Below, one piece after another: positions 45,850 to 54,281 of a stretch of DNA of 64,000 nt. Each line of letters starts with the position of its first letter. Position 1 is the first letter of the stretch. The notes under the pieces are model-generated. The model did not search any database. It had not been told where the DNA came from and was given only the letters and a program-made list of their open reading frames with translations. Source of the stretch: Polynucleobacter ibericus (GTDB taxonomy: Bacteria; Pseudomonadota; Gammaproteobacteria; Burkholderiales; Burkholderiaceae); contig NZ_CP061309.1 in NCBI RefSeq assembly GCF_018687955.1, positions 1,840,270 to 1,904,269 on the forward strand, read 5' to 3'. A program made the translations under genes and the position numbers.

Positions 45850-45925
45850 TGGTGGCCCGGGGCGGAATCGAACCACCGACACAAGGATTTTCAATCCTCT
45901 GCTCTACCGACTGAGCTACCAGGCC
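45850..45925 (-). tRNA. tRNA-Phe (anticodon GAA)
   Basis: The 76-base gene folds fully: acceptor GGCCTGG/CCGGGCC, D-arm GCTC...GAGC, anticodon arm with loop TTGAAAA (anticodon GAA), T-arm GGTGG-TTCGATT-CCGCC, discriminator A and encoded CCA. Its 3' end and terminator are the source of the repeats that run leftward from here, so it marks the border between the accessory array and the ntrXY core region. Confidence 0.97.
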
Positions 45926-46037
45926 AAGACTTGGAATTATAACGAATTGGTTTGGGGTTCTATCAAATTACCTCTAGTTGCCTTTATTCGGTAGCTTTAC
46001 CAATTCTTTGGGGTGGTTTACCCAATTAAATGGGTGC

Positions 46038-46721
46038 CTAGCTTTCGCCTTTATTGCGGGAGGTATCAATCCCCAAAGCCTTGAGCTTTCTATATAAGTG
46101 GGTACGTTCTAGGCCTGTGTACTCTGAAATCTTGGTCATACTACCGCCCATGATTTGCATTTGATGCTCAAAATACGCTTTCTCGAACAAATCTCTTGCT
46201 TCCCTGAGAGGAAGATCAAAGTAGGTTTTTGCGATTCCACTAATGTACTCACCCTCAGCGGGCGCCACAACTAATTCTACGGCCGCCTGCTTTGGCGCCG
46301 CCAAGGAATTTGAATTGGATTGAACGGCTCGCTCTTGTTCTGGCTCGACATATTTAGGAGAGCTCTCCAAAGCCTTGCTGACTGTCTTCAAAAGCTTTTG
46401 CAATGCAATTGGCTTTTCTAAAAAATTGAGTGCGCCAATACGCGTAGCCTCAACAGCAGTATCAATTGTTGCGTGACCAGACATCATGACTACTGGCATT
46501 GTGAGTTGTCCTGTATTGGACCACTCCTTCAATAGGGTAATTCCATCAGTGTCAGGCATCCATATATCTAATAAGACTAGATCAGGGCGCATCTGCTCAC
46601 GGATAGTGCGTGCTTGAACAGCGCTCTCTGCGGCGTAAACAGTATGGCCTTCATCGGTGAGAATCTCATTGAGAAGCTCACGAATTCCCATCTCATCATC
46701 AACAACCAAAATACTAGCCAT
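46038..46721 (-). CDS. ntrX: NtrX-type response regulator lacking the AAA+ domain
   Basis: The 227-residue protein has a receiver domain (about 1-120; DD near the start, phospho-acceptor Asp in LVLLDIWMPDTDG, Lys in LEKPIAL) and a C-terminal Fis-type helix-turn-helix (about 190-222, SMTKISEYTGLERTHLYRKLKALG). The sigma-54-interacting AAA+ domain of classical NtrX is absent, so it cannot activate sigma-54 promoters in the usual way. It follows ntrY by two bases. The pairing with ntrY supports the name, with the domain loss in mind. Confidence 0.85.
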   Translation of the reverse strand: MASILVVDDEMGIRELLNEILTDEGHTVYAAESAVQARTIREQMRPDLVLLDIWMPDTDGITLLKEWSNTGQLTMPVVMMSGHATIDTAVEATRIGALNFLEKPIALQKLLKTVSKALESSPKYVEPEQERAVQSNSNSLAAPKQAAVELVVAPAEGEYISGIAKTYFDLPLREARDLFEKAYFEHQMQIMGGSMTKISEYTGLERTHLYRKLKALGIDTSRNKGES

Positions 46722-46723
46722 GC

Positions 46724-49033
46724 TTAGGCTGCCTCTTTTGCTAGATTCATAAACAATATTGACACTTGCGCACCAATCACTTCATCGCCCTGCATACGGT
46801 TCCGAATTTCAATTTTGGCTGAGTGGTCATCAATAATTTTCTTAACAACCGCTAAACCTAGTCCCGTACCTTTGCTCTTTGTTGTTACATAAGGTTCAAA
46901 GGCTCTTGCCAATATCTTAGCTGGAAATCCAACTCCACTATCACTTATTGTTAATCTCACAGCATTTTGAACCGCACTATTGTGTTCACCATAAGGTACC
47001 AGCTCCGTTTTGACCTCAACTGGACTGGTGGGATGAGGCCCTTCTAATGTCGCATCTTGAGCATTTTGTAACAAGTTATGGATTACCTGCCTTAACTGTG
47101 TAGGGTCGCCCATGATTTCCGGGCAATTGGGATCTAGCTTCGTACGCAAGGGACTGCCCTCATAAAGACCCAGAATTTCGGAGGTCAGCGTATTAATCGA
47201 AACCGGCTTTAATTGTGGTGTTGGTGTTTTTGCAAAATCCCTGAAATCATTCACCATTTCTTTCATCGCCTGCACCTGACCAATAATCGTTTCAGTGCTG
47301 CGATTAATCATTTCCTCTTGCTCTGGGCTCAATTTGCCAGCAAGCTTATGTTGTAGCCTTTCAGCTGAGAGCTGAATTGGCGTTAGAGGGTTCTTAATTT
47401 CATGGGCAAGTCGTCTTGCTACTTCGCTCCATGCAATCGATCTTTGCGCACTCACAACATCAGTAATGTCATCAAAAACCACCATACGTAAGTCACCAGT
47501 AAGCTCTGTTCCGCGAACAAATAATGTCACACCTAATTCATTTTCAAATTCATTCGTACGGTGCAGCTGAATTTGTTTTTGCCATACCGGCGCATTAGTC
47601 TGAGCAGGCTTTTGCTCCATCTCGCCCCCACCAACCACTGCAAGCTTCATGGTTGCAAAACCTTCTCTAATAGCCTCTTCAAACTCCAATAGCGCAGCAT
47701 TGCTACTGAGGGGCTTTCCATCAAGTTGCGTGAGGTCTTGACCAAAAATACGATCTGCGCCTGCATTGCTAGAAACTACGTTGTAATTTTTATCAAAGAT
47801 ACATACGCCGGCAGTAAGGCTTCCTAGCACACGCTCCAAGAATGCCTTGGACTCTTGCAATGAGGTACGGGTATCAGCCAACTGTCTCGTCATGACATTA
47901 AATTGCCGTGTCAGCATACCTAGCTCGTCGCCAGTATCAAGCTCTGGCTTAGGAGACAAATCCCCTTGCGCTACAGCTTGTGTTCCCCTCAAAAGCATTA
48001 AGAGCGGGCGGGCAAGCTGCCGGCCCAACATTAGGGCAAGAGTAATAGCAACAAATACTGCGAAGAAAAGGGTGAGCGTCAATGTGCCAACAAACATTTT
48101 GCGCAAGCCAGTGCGCCCCAAAGCTTTCTCTTGATATTCACTATAGGCAGATTCCACAGCAAAAATATTTTTAGCCAGCGGAGTTGGAATGTAACGTACC
48201 AACTGTAAAAAATACTTATCATCCGCATCTTTTCCTGCATCCAATTTGCTGTGATTAGACTTTTTTCGAGTAATAGGAACTATGGCCCTGACACGGTATC
48301 CGCCCTGACCGCCATCCACCTCAATTTGATCTAAGAAGGTAATTCCCTTCTTTTTAAATGCCTCTGCAACGACATCAGCGCTAGGGGCAGGAAAATATTT
48401 TTTTGGCTTGACTTCGCTAGTGAAGATCAAATTACGCTGCATATTGAAAAGGCTAACCTCTTGAATGCCAAATTGGTTACGAATTTTCATAACTGCTGCG
48501 GCAACTTGATCTGAGGAAGCGCCTGAGGGGGCCTGCACAATCTGTTCGGCAATAAAATTTCCCTCGCCTAAGATCTCTTCTTGGGCCACTCGCAAAGTAA
48601 CGCGCCCCAACTCTAGGCCCGAGTTAAGGGCCGTCTCTACTTTGACGTCAAACCAAGTCTCAATACTTCGAGATACGAACTGCAATGAAACGCCATACAA
48701 AATAAGACCAGGAACAATGCCAACCAATGCAAAAATCATTGCTAACTTTGCAATCAAACGTGTACCAAAGTGTCCTCGATACCAGCGCACTGCAATTACG
48801 CCGACTAAAGTCAAAATCACCAACGTAAGACAGATTCCAATAACCACATTAGCCGCATAGAGCCAAATAAAGTAGTTATCAAAAAATTCTGTATTGGATG
48901 AGGCAACTGCCAGTAAAACTAATAGTAATAAAGCAAATGCGCCGATTAACCCAATCGTGATTGGAACTATTTTCTTTCGCCAGGCTTTCGATGAAAAAAA
49001 GCTTGCGTCTAACAGGGCTGCAATCGGTCTCAT
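46724..49033 (-). CDS. ntrY: NtrY-type membrane sensor histidine kinase
   Basis: The 769-residue kinase has N-terminal membrane segments (about 24-115 with three or four), a periplasmic domain, another membrane helix near 315-335, HAMP (about 338-390), PAS (about 400-470), HisKA with RRLAHEIKNPLTPIQLSAERL (phospho-His near 545) and a HATPase domain with HNLLQNAQDA, SDSGVGFPAKI and GTGLGLAVVKKI. The layout is that of NtrY. It overlaps the upstream DUF4390 gene by four bases and is followed by ntrX. Confidence 0.92.
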   Translation of the reverse strand: MRPIAALLDASFFSSKAWRKKIVPITIGLIGAFALLLLVLLAVASSNTEFFDNYFIWLYAANVVIGICLTLVILTLVGVIAVRWYRGHFGTRLIAKLAMIFALVGIVPGLILYGVSLQFVSRSIETWFDVKVETALNSGLELGRVTLRVAQEEILGEGNFIAEQIVQAPSGASSDQVAAAVMKIRNQFGIQEVSLFNMQRNLIFTSEVKPKKYFPAPSADVVAEAFKKKGITFLDQIEVDGGQGGYRVRAIVPITRKKSNHSKLDAGKDADDKYFLQLVRYIPTPLAKNIFAVESAYSEYQEKALGRTGLRKMFVGTLTLTLFFAVFVAITLALMLGRQLARPLLMLLRGTQAVAQGDLSPKPELDTGDELGMLTRQFNVMTRQLADTRTSLQESKAFLERVLGSLTAGVCIFDKNYNVVSSNAGADRIFGQDLTQLDGKPLSSNAALLEFEEAIREGFATMKLAVVGGGEMEQKPAQTNAPVWQKQIQLHRTNEFENELGVTLFVRGTELTGDLRMVVFDDITDVVSAQRSIAWSEVARRLAHEIKNPLTPIQLSAERLQHKLAGKLSPEQEEMINRSTETIIGQVQAMKEMVNDFRDFAKTPTPQLKPVSINTLTSEILGLYEGSPLRTKLDPNCPEIMGDPTQLRQVIHNLLQNAQDATLEGPHPTSPVEVKTELVPYGEHNSAVQNAVRLTISDSGVGFPAKILARAFEPYVTTKSKGTGLGLAVVKKIIDDHSAKIEIRNRMQGDEVIGAQVSILFMNLAKEAA

Positions 49034-49611
49034 CGCTTAACTAGATTGGGGCCATTTGCGGAAAATGGAAAGCGATACCAATCACTCGACACATTCCAAT
49101 CACGGTTATTCAGTGCATTTACCTGAAATGGTTTTGGCAGCTTGCTAAGATCCAAAGTCATACGTAGGGCAGCCGTGTATGACTTGCTTGGGTCGAGCTG
49201 TGCGTTATCAATTACTCGCCATCCCCCAATGCTACCTACTGCCTGCAATGCTTCAGAAATAGTTTTGGCAGAAAATGAAAAGCCCTCTGAGGCAATTCGA
49301 TATTGCTGTGTCAGTGGCTGATAAGACAAACGGGTTTGCCTTTGTACTAACGCGGACTTTTCATCGAACCAGTACCAACGTGATCGGGTTAAATCAAACT
49401 CGGTTTGGAAATAGAGAACTACCCCTTTTTGTACTGCATCTTCTAGGCCGGGGGATAGCTCAATCTGAAAAGTAGCATTGAGAAGCCAGTCGTTATCCGC
49501 CTTCTCCAATTCAAAGGATTTGATCTTGATGCCTTCTGCGCTAACGGTTGTTGAAAAAACGCCCAACACCATCAAAAACAAAAAGAGGAATTGTTTAATT
49601 CTTCGGCTCAT
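49030..49611 (-). CDS. DUF4390 secreted protein
   Basis: The 193-residue product has a signal peptide (about 1-24, ending TVSA) and matches DUF4390: DNDWLLNATFQIELSPGLEDAV, VLYFQTEFDLTRSRWYWFDEK, YQPLTQQYRIASEGFSFSA. This family is often encoded between rsmB and ntrY in betaproteobacteria; its role is unknown. Four-base overlaps with rsmB upstream and ntrY downstream suggest it is part of the sensor system's operon. Confidence 0.88.
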   Translation of the reverse strand: MSRRIKQFLFLFLMVLGVFSTTVSAEGIKIKSFELEKADNDWLLNATFQIELSPGLEDAVQKGVVLYFQTEFDLTRSRWYWFDEKSALVQRQTRLSYQPLTQQYRIASEGFSFSAKTISEALQAVGSIGGWRVIDNAQLDPSKSYTAALRMTLDLSKLPKPFQVNALNNRDWNVSSDWYRFPFSANGPNLVKR

Positions 49612-50924
49612 GGCCCATTTTTCTTAAACAAAGCATAGTAAAAACCATCATTAAACTCACCGGGCAAAATTTGGCCTGGAGCGTCCAATCGTACCGCATC
49701 AGCGTGCTGCCCAGCAAACCAGGCGGCCTGTTCCTCACCTTCCTCAGGAAATATTGAGCAGGTTACATACAAAAGGGTACCTCCTGCATTGAGCATCTTC
49801 CACGCTTGAATCAAAATCGCGCGCTGTCTTTCTTGTAGCGCCTTGATATCTGCCTCCCGCCTCAGAAATGGAATATCGGGGTGACGGGATACTATGCCAG
49901 AGGCTGAACAAGGGGCATCTAGCAAAATCTTGTCAAATAGAACGCCATCCCACCATGAAGCTTTTGAAGCATCGCCGCGCAATACTTTCACATTGTCAGA
50001 ATGTAAAAGGAGGCGATCCAGGTTGCCGCCAATTTTTCCAATGCGCGCACCATCCAACTCCAATGCCCGCATTGAACAATCTGCAAGCTCCAATAAATGC
50101 GCCGTTTTTCCACCAGGAGCAGCACAAGCATCGAGAAACAGCTCACCATCCTGAGGATTTAATAAGACTGCAGCCAGTTGTGCGCCTGCATCTTGCACAG
50201 AAACGGCTCCGCTATAAAAACCAGGTAGGTCCGATACGGGCACCGCTTCAGGCAACAAAAGCGCGGCAGATAATTGAATGCCTGCAACTTCATCTATGGG
50301 CCTTGAGGAAACCCCGGCGTCAGAGAGTAAAGCTTGATATTGCTCACGCGTATATTGCTTTTGGTTTACGCGCAAAATTAATGGCGCACGTTTAGCCTGT
50401 TGGAACAAAATGGCTTGCCATACTTTGGAATAATTGCGCTTCAAGTTTGCTCGCCACCAAGCAGGCACATACATTGGAATGGGGTCTGGTGGAAAATGTT
50501 TCTCACCCTCTGGCGGCTGAACCAAAAGACTTACCTTGCGCAACACTGCGTTCACCAAGCCTTTGGCATACATGGTTTGGTCATATTCGCCGCACGCCCT
50601 CACCGCCTGATCAACAATCGTGTGAGCTGGATAGCCTTTGCTCTCTGTTGCGTCTTGCAAAAATAAAGCTATAGCGACGCTTAATAAATGATCCACTTCT
50701 GGCGGTGGCGTTTTTGGAATAAATTGCTTAATCAATTCATGAGAGCGCACCCATTTACGGAGGGCATCAAAACTCAAACTCTGCACGATCGGTCGCTCAT
50801 GTGCTTCAAGCTGATCTAGAACTTCTGTGAGCGATCTCCCGCTGATTACCTCACTAATCGCTTGAGCAGCAATCGTAATTGCTTCTGAAAGCGGGAGACT
50901 GCGTGGTGTTTTTTGATCGGTCAA
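49608..50924 (-). CDS. rsmB: 16S rRNA m5C967 methyltransferase
   Basis: RsmB (438 residues) methylates C967 of 16S rRNA. It has an N-terminal NusB-like domain (about 1-150), the linker with QDAGAQLAAVLLNPQDGE, SAM motif FLDACAAPGGKTAHLLEL near 270, ILLDAPCSASGIVSRHPDI (the Pro-Cys motif), and the catalytic Cys in LLYVTCSIFPEEGE near 390. It overlaps the DUF4390 gene by four bases and follows htpX closely. Confidence 0.94.
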   Translation of the reverse strand: MTDQKTPRSLPLSEAITIAAQAISEVISGRSLTEVLDQLEAHERPIVQSLSFDALRKWVRSHELIKQFIPKTPPPEVDHLLSVAIALFLQDATESKGYPAHTIVDQAVRACGEYDQTMYAKGLVNAVLRKVSLLVQPPEGEKHFPPDPIPMYVPAWWRANLKRNYSKVWQAILFQQAKRAPLILRVNQKQYTREQYQALLSDAGVSSRPIDEVAGIQLSAALLLPEAVPVSDLPGFYSGAVSVQDAGAQLAAVLLNPQDGELFLDACAAPGGKTAHLLELADCSMRALELDGARIGKIGGNLDRLLLHSDNVKVLRGDASKASWWDGVLFDKILLDAPCSASGIVSRHPDIPFLRREADIKALQERQRAILIQAWKMLNAGGTLLYVTCSIFPEEGEEQAAWFAGQHADAVRLDAPGQILPGEFNDGFYYALFKKNGP

Positions 50925-50925
50925 A

Positions 50926-51792
50926 TTAATTTGCTCCGGGATATATCCCGTTTTTAGCCATACTCATTAAGCGTGCCACCCGCTCTTCAGTAGGCGGATG
51001 GGTTGAAAAAAGTTGGGCAAGACCCCCGGCACTTAAGGGGTTAAGAATCATCATCTGCGCAGTTTCAGGATGCTGCTCGACTGCTTGAAATGGAATGCCT
51101 TGGGCATAGTTGTGAATTTTTTCTAATGCGTGTGCAAGCGCCTCTGGGTCAGAGCTGATTTCTGCTCCACCGCGATCCGCCTCATACTCTCTGGCTCGCG
51201 ATATGCTCATCTGAATCAAACTTGCGGCAATTGGGGCCAAGATTGCCACCATCAAACTCGCGATTGGATTGCTGGGCCTACCCTCCGAGTCACGCCCACC
51301 AAAAAACATAGCAAAGTTGGCCAATGCCGAAATAGCTCCAGCCATTGTTGCGGCAACAGTCGAAATTAAAATATCCCGATGACGAACATGCGCTAGTTCA
51401 TGGGCCATCACACCACGTAATTCACGATTCGAGAGAATTTTCAAAATGCCGGTTGTTGCTGCAACCGAGGCGTTCTCGGGATTGCGCCCAGTTGCAAAAG
51501 CATTTGGCGCATCCTCATTAATCAAAAATACTTTAGGCATGGGAAGTCCAGCCTTCTCAGCAAGCTCTTTGACTAGGGCATAAAACTGAGGCGCAGATCT
51601 CTCATCAACCTGCTGTGCATTAGTCATCTTCAGAACCATGGTGTCAGAAAACCAATAACTGAAAAAATTCATGCCAATGGCCATGAGTAATGCCAATAAC
51701 ATGCCTTGTTCGCCACCCAACATGCCGCCAACAATAATAAACAAGGCAGTAATTGCTGCCATCAAAACAGCAGTCTTTGCAAAATTAAACAT
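50926..51792 (-). CDS. htpX: Membrane zinc protease HtpX
   Basis: The 288-residue M48 protease degrades damaged inner-membrane proteins. It has two N-terminal membrane segments (about 7-50), the zinc site [10 protein letters not shown] near residue 130, two further hydrophobic segments (about 145-190), and the third ligand Glu in [11 protein letters not shown]. The ATG at 51792 follows AAAGGAG at good spacing; the in-frame codons upstream add a leader that is not part of the family. Confidence 0.94.
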   Translation of the reverse strand: MFNFAKTAVLMAAITALFIIVGGMLGGEQGMLLALLMAIGMNFFSYWFSDTMVLKMTNAQQVDERSAPQFYALVKELAEKAGLPMPKVFLINEDAPNAFATGRNPENASVAATTGILKILSNRELRGVMAHELAHVRHRDILISTVAATMAGAISALANFAMFFGGRDSEGRPSNPIASLMVAILAPIAASLIQMSISRAREYEADRGGAEISSDPEALAHALEKIHNYAQGIPFQAVEQHPETAQMMILNPLSAGGLAQLFSTHPPTEERVARLMSMAKNGIYPGAN

Positions 51793-51794
51793 TT

Positions 51795-52787
51795 CTACTC
51801 CTTTGCTGTAAAGCGCAACAATTGTTCGCCAACCGACTGCATACATGTCTTAGCATCTATTCTTTTCCCGCCAGGTTTTTGCATTTCTAAAACCTCGAGA
51901 ACTCCATTGCCACACTGAATATATACGCCTTCATGACTAAATCCTAAAATATCACCCGGCTTACCGCTTGAGACTTGAACTTGGGGTGTTGCAAGCCTTG
52001 AATTCCAAAACTTGATTGCCAGTCCATTGAGAACGCTGCTCGCTCCCGGAAAAGGATTGAAAGCGCGGATACGCTGATCAATTTCCTTGGCGCTCAAGGT
52101 CCAGTCGATCTCTGCTTCGCTCTTCAGTATTTTTTCGGCATAGGTGATTCCATCTTTAGCTTGTGACTCATGCACTAAATTTTTGCCGCCCTGTAAATCA
52201 TTTAAAACATCGACGATTAATTTGGCACCGAGTTGCGCCAATCGATCATGCAAGCTAACGCTCGTTTCATCGCTTGCAATTTCAAGATCAGCGACTAGAA
52301 CGGTATTTCCTGTATCTAGACCAGCATCCATTTGCATAATGCAAACACCTGTTTTGAAATCACCCGCTTCAATCGCGCGTTGAATCGGTGCAGCGCCACG
52401 CCAACGCGGCAATAAGGAAGCGTGAATATTAAAGCTGCCATGTCTACCTGGCTTTTCGCTAATATCTAATATTTCTTGAGGCAAGATCAGGCCATACGCG
52501 ACCACCACCATGGCATCAAACTCGACTGAGGATAAATGCTCATAAGCAGCCTGGGCCTGGGCCTGCTTCTGAGGGTCTGGGCTATTGCGCCTTAAAGTCT
52601 CTGGCTGCAATACAGGAATATTTTTTTGCAAAGCAAATTCTTTAACGGGGCTTACCTGCAGGTGCATACCCCTGCCAGCGCGGCGATCAGGTTGCGTCAA
52701 GGCCAACACAATTTCATGACCAGCGTCGGAGATTGCGCGCATTGCTTGCGCAGCAAACACGGGGGTTCCAGCAAAGACGATCTTCAT
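51795..52787 (-). CDS. fmt: Methionyl-tRNA formyltransferase
   Basis: Fmt (330 residues) adds a formyl group to initiator Met-tRNA. Seen are [17 protein letters not shown] at the start, the formyl-folate site [21 protein letters not shown] near 115, DTGNTVL, and the C-terminal OB-like domain (about 215-325). It ends two bases from the htpX start and follows def by eight bases, the usual def-fmt pairing. Confidence 0.95.
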   Translation of the reverse strand: MKIVFAGTPVFAAQAMRAISDAGHEIVLALTQPDRRAGRGMHLQVSPVKEFALQKNIPVLQPETLRRNSPDPQKQAQAQAAYEHLSSVEFDAMVVVAYGLILPQEILDISEKPGRHGSFNIHASLLPRWRGAAPIQRAIEAGDFKTGVCIMQMDAGLDTGNTVLVADLEIASDETSVSLHDRLAQLGAKLIVDVLNDLQGGKNLVHESQAKDGITYAEKILKSEAEIDWTLSAKEIDQRIRAFNPFPGASSVLNGLAIKFWNSRLATPQVQVSSGKPGDILGFSHEGVYIQCGNGVLEVLEMQKPGGKRIDAKTCMQSVGEQLLRFTAKE

Positions 52788-52795
52788 TGCTGCGC

Positions 52796-53311
52796 TTAGC
52801 GCTGACCCACTAATTCTTTTGCGCGCTTTTTCATTTTTTGTGAGATGCGGGTTCGCTTCAGTATTGATAAATACTCTACAAATACTTTGCCTTGCAAATG
52901 ATCGAGCTCATGCTGCAAACAAACTGCCAACAAACCATCAGCATCGATTTCAAATTCTTTACCCTCAATATCAAGTGCTTTCACGCGAATCTCAGCAGGC
53001 CTTTCAACCTCGTCATAAAACTCCGGCACAGATAAGCATCCCTCACGCCACGATTTAGTTTCGGCGCTTGCCCAAATAATTTCTGGGTTAATGAAAACCA
53101 TCAATTCATTTTGGTCATCAGATACATCAATCACCACGATGCGCTCATGAACATCTACCTGTGTTGCCGCCAAGCCAACGCCAGGTGCTTCATACATGGT
53201 GTCCGCCATATCGGCAACAATTTTTTTAATGCGAGCATCAACCTCTGCCACAGGTTTAGCAACCTTATGCAAGCGGGGGTCTGGATAGCAAAGGACAGTT
53301 AACAAAGCCAT
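52796..53311 (-). CDS. def: Peptide deformylase
   Basis: The 171-residue metalloprotease removes N-formyl groups from new proteins. Its three motifs are GVGLAATQ near 45, EGCLSVP near 90 and QHELDHLQG near 132. I chose the ATG at 53311; an in-frame TTG at 53326 adds five residues. It is divergent from dprA with about 70 bases between, and co-directional with fmt. Confidence 0.95.
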   Translation of the reverse strand: MALLTVLCYPDPRLHKVAKPVAEVDARIKKIVADMADTMYEAPGVGLAATQVDVHERIVVIDVSDDQNELMVFINPEIIWASAETKSWREGCLSVPEFYDEVERPAEIRVKALDIEGKEFEIDADGLLAVCLQHELDHLQGKVFVEYLSILKRTRISQKMKKRAKELVGQR

Positions 53312-53382
53312 ATAGGAATTATCCAACAGAGCTATCAGTCTGTCCCGATTGCTGCAATTCCCCTAAAGAACAAAATTGGTTT

Positions 53383-54057
53383 ATGCACATATCATCCACC
53401 CCAAACCCAGTTACCCGAATCGATTATGGAAGCTATCACTACCCATCTCGTCTCTATGATTTATACGATCCTCCGTCAACACTCTATATATATGGTGATA
53501 TCCAGCTTCTCAAGATCCCGATGATTGCGGTCGTAGGCTCAAGAAGCGCCAGTCTTGAGGGCTTAAGAAATGCGCGCCTATTTGCTCAAGCCCTCTCAAA
53601 GACAGGCGCGATGATCCTCTCAGGCTTGGCAAGGGGAATTGATAGCGCTGCCCACCAAGCCACGATTGAGCTTGGCCCCAGCCACCATACTGCAGCGGTA
53701 TTAGGTACGGGGATAGATGTCGTCTACCCCCGTCAAAACATCGTCCTTTCCAGCTCCATAAGCACACAAGGCCTTTTGATATCAGAGCTGCCCATCGGGG
53801 CGGGGCCAAAAGCATTTCATTTTCCAAGGCGAAATCGCATTATTGCTGCCCTAGCGCTCGGCGTAGTCGTAATAGAGGCAGCCAAAAAGTCCGGCTCCCT
53901 GATCACCGCCAGGTTGGCAGCAGACTTGGGAAGGGAGGTTTTTGCCCTTCCTGGGCCCATTCACAGGCCAAATTCTGCTGGCTGCCACCTACTGATTCAA
54001 CAAGGGGCAAAACTGGCCTTTCAGCCTGACGATGTTCTTGAGGAGCTGCGTTTTTAG
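53383..54057 (+). CDS. dprA: DprA/Smf-type DNA-processing protein, short form
   Basis: DprA loads RecA on incoming single-stranded DNA in natural transformation. This 224-residue copy has the whole Rossmann-like core: VVGSRSASLEGLRNARLFA, ILSGLARGIDSAAHQAT, TGIDVVYPRQN, HFPRRNRIIAALALGVVVIEAA and SGSLITARLAADLGREVFALPG. It lacks both the N-terminal SAM-like domain and the C-terminal winged-helix domain found in many longer members. The gene ends cleanly with a hairpin soon after, so this looks like a natural short form rather than a truncation. Confidence 0.88.
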   Translation: MHISSTPNPVTRIDYGSYHYPSRLYDLYDPPSTLYIYGDIQLLKIPMIAVVGSRSASLEGLRNARLFAQALSKTGAMILSGLARGIDSAAHQATIELGPSHHTAAVLGTGIDVVYPRQNIVLSSSISTQGLLISELPIGAGPKAFHFPRRNRIIAALALGVVVIEAAKKSGSLITARLAADLGREVFALPGPIHRPNSAGCHLLIQQGAKLAFQPDDVLEELRF

Positions 54058-54060
54058 CGA

Positions 54061-54095
54061 AAAACCCCATTTAGTAGGCCAAAAAGAGGGGTTTT
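54061..54095 (+). terminator. Probable terminator of dprA
   Basis: AAAACCCC and GGGGTTTT pair around a 19-base loop. The large loop lowers confidence. The rest of the gap to topA (54096-54281) shows no repeat or coding frame that I can support. Confidence 0.5.
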
Positions 54096-54281
54096 ATTTA
54101 AAAACTCAAGTTCTCCGCTTGGTTAAAACAAGCAAAAAATAGGGGTTTTTGGACTTTTCCCAATTTATCGGTTAATAATAAAAAAGGGGCATGCAATTGG
54201 CCAAGCCAGATTTTGGTTTAGATTGGTCATCCGTTTTGCCCAAAAAAACATCATTTCTAGCTCAAATTTAGGCAAAAACGC

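Noticed and set aside
44510..45850. Equal spacing of 670 bases between the tRNA ends of R7, R8 and tRNA-Phe
   Set aside because: The two units hold unrelated genes and other units have different lengths (516, 1112, 1287), so this looks like coincidence.
49868..50395. Long plus-strand frame inside rsmB
   Set aside because: It is a shadow of rsmB, whose SAM and Cys motifs are complete on the other strand.
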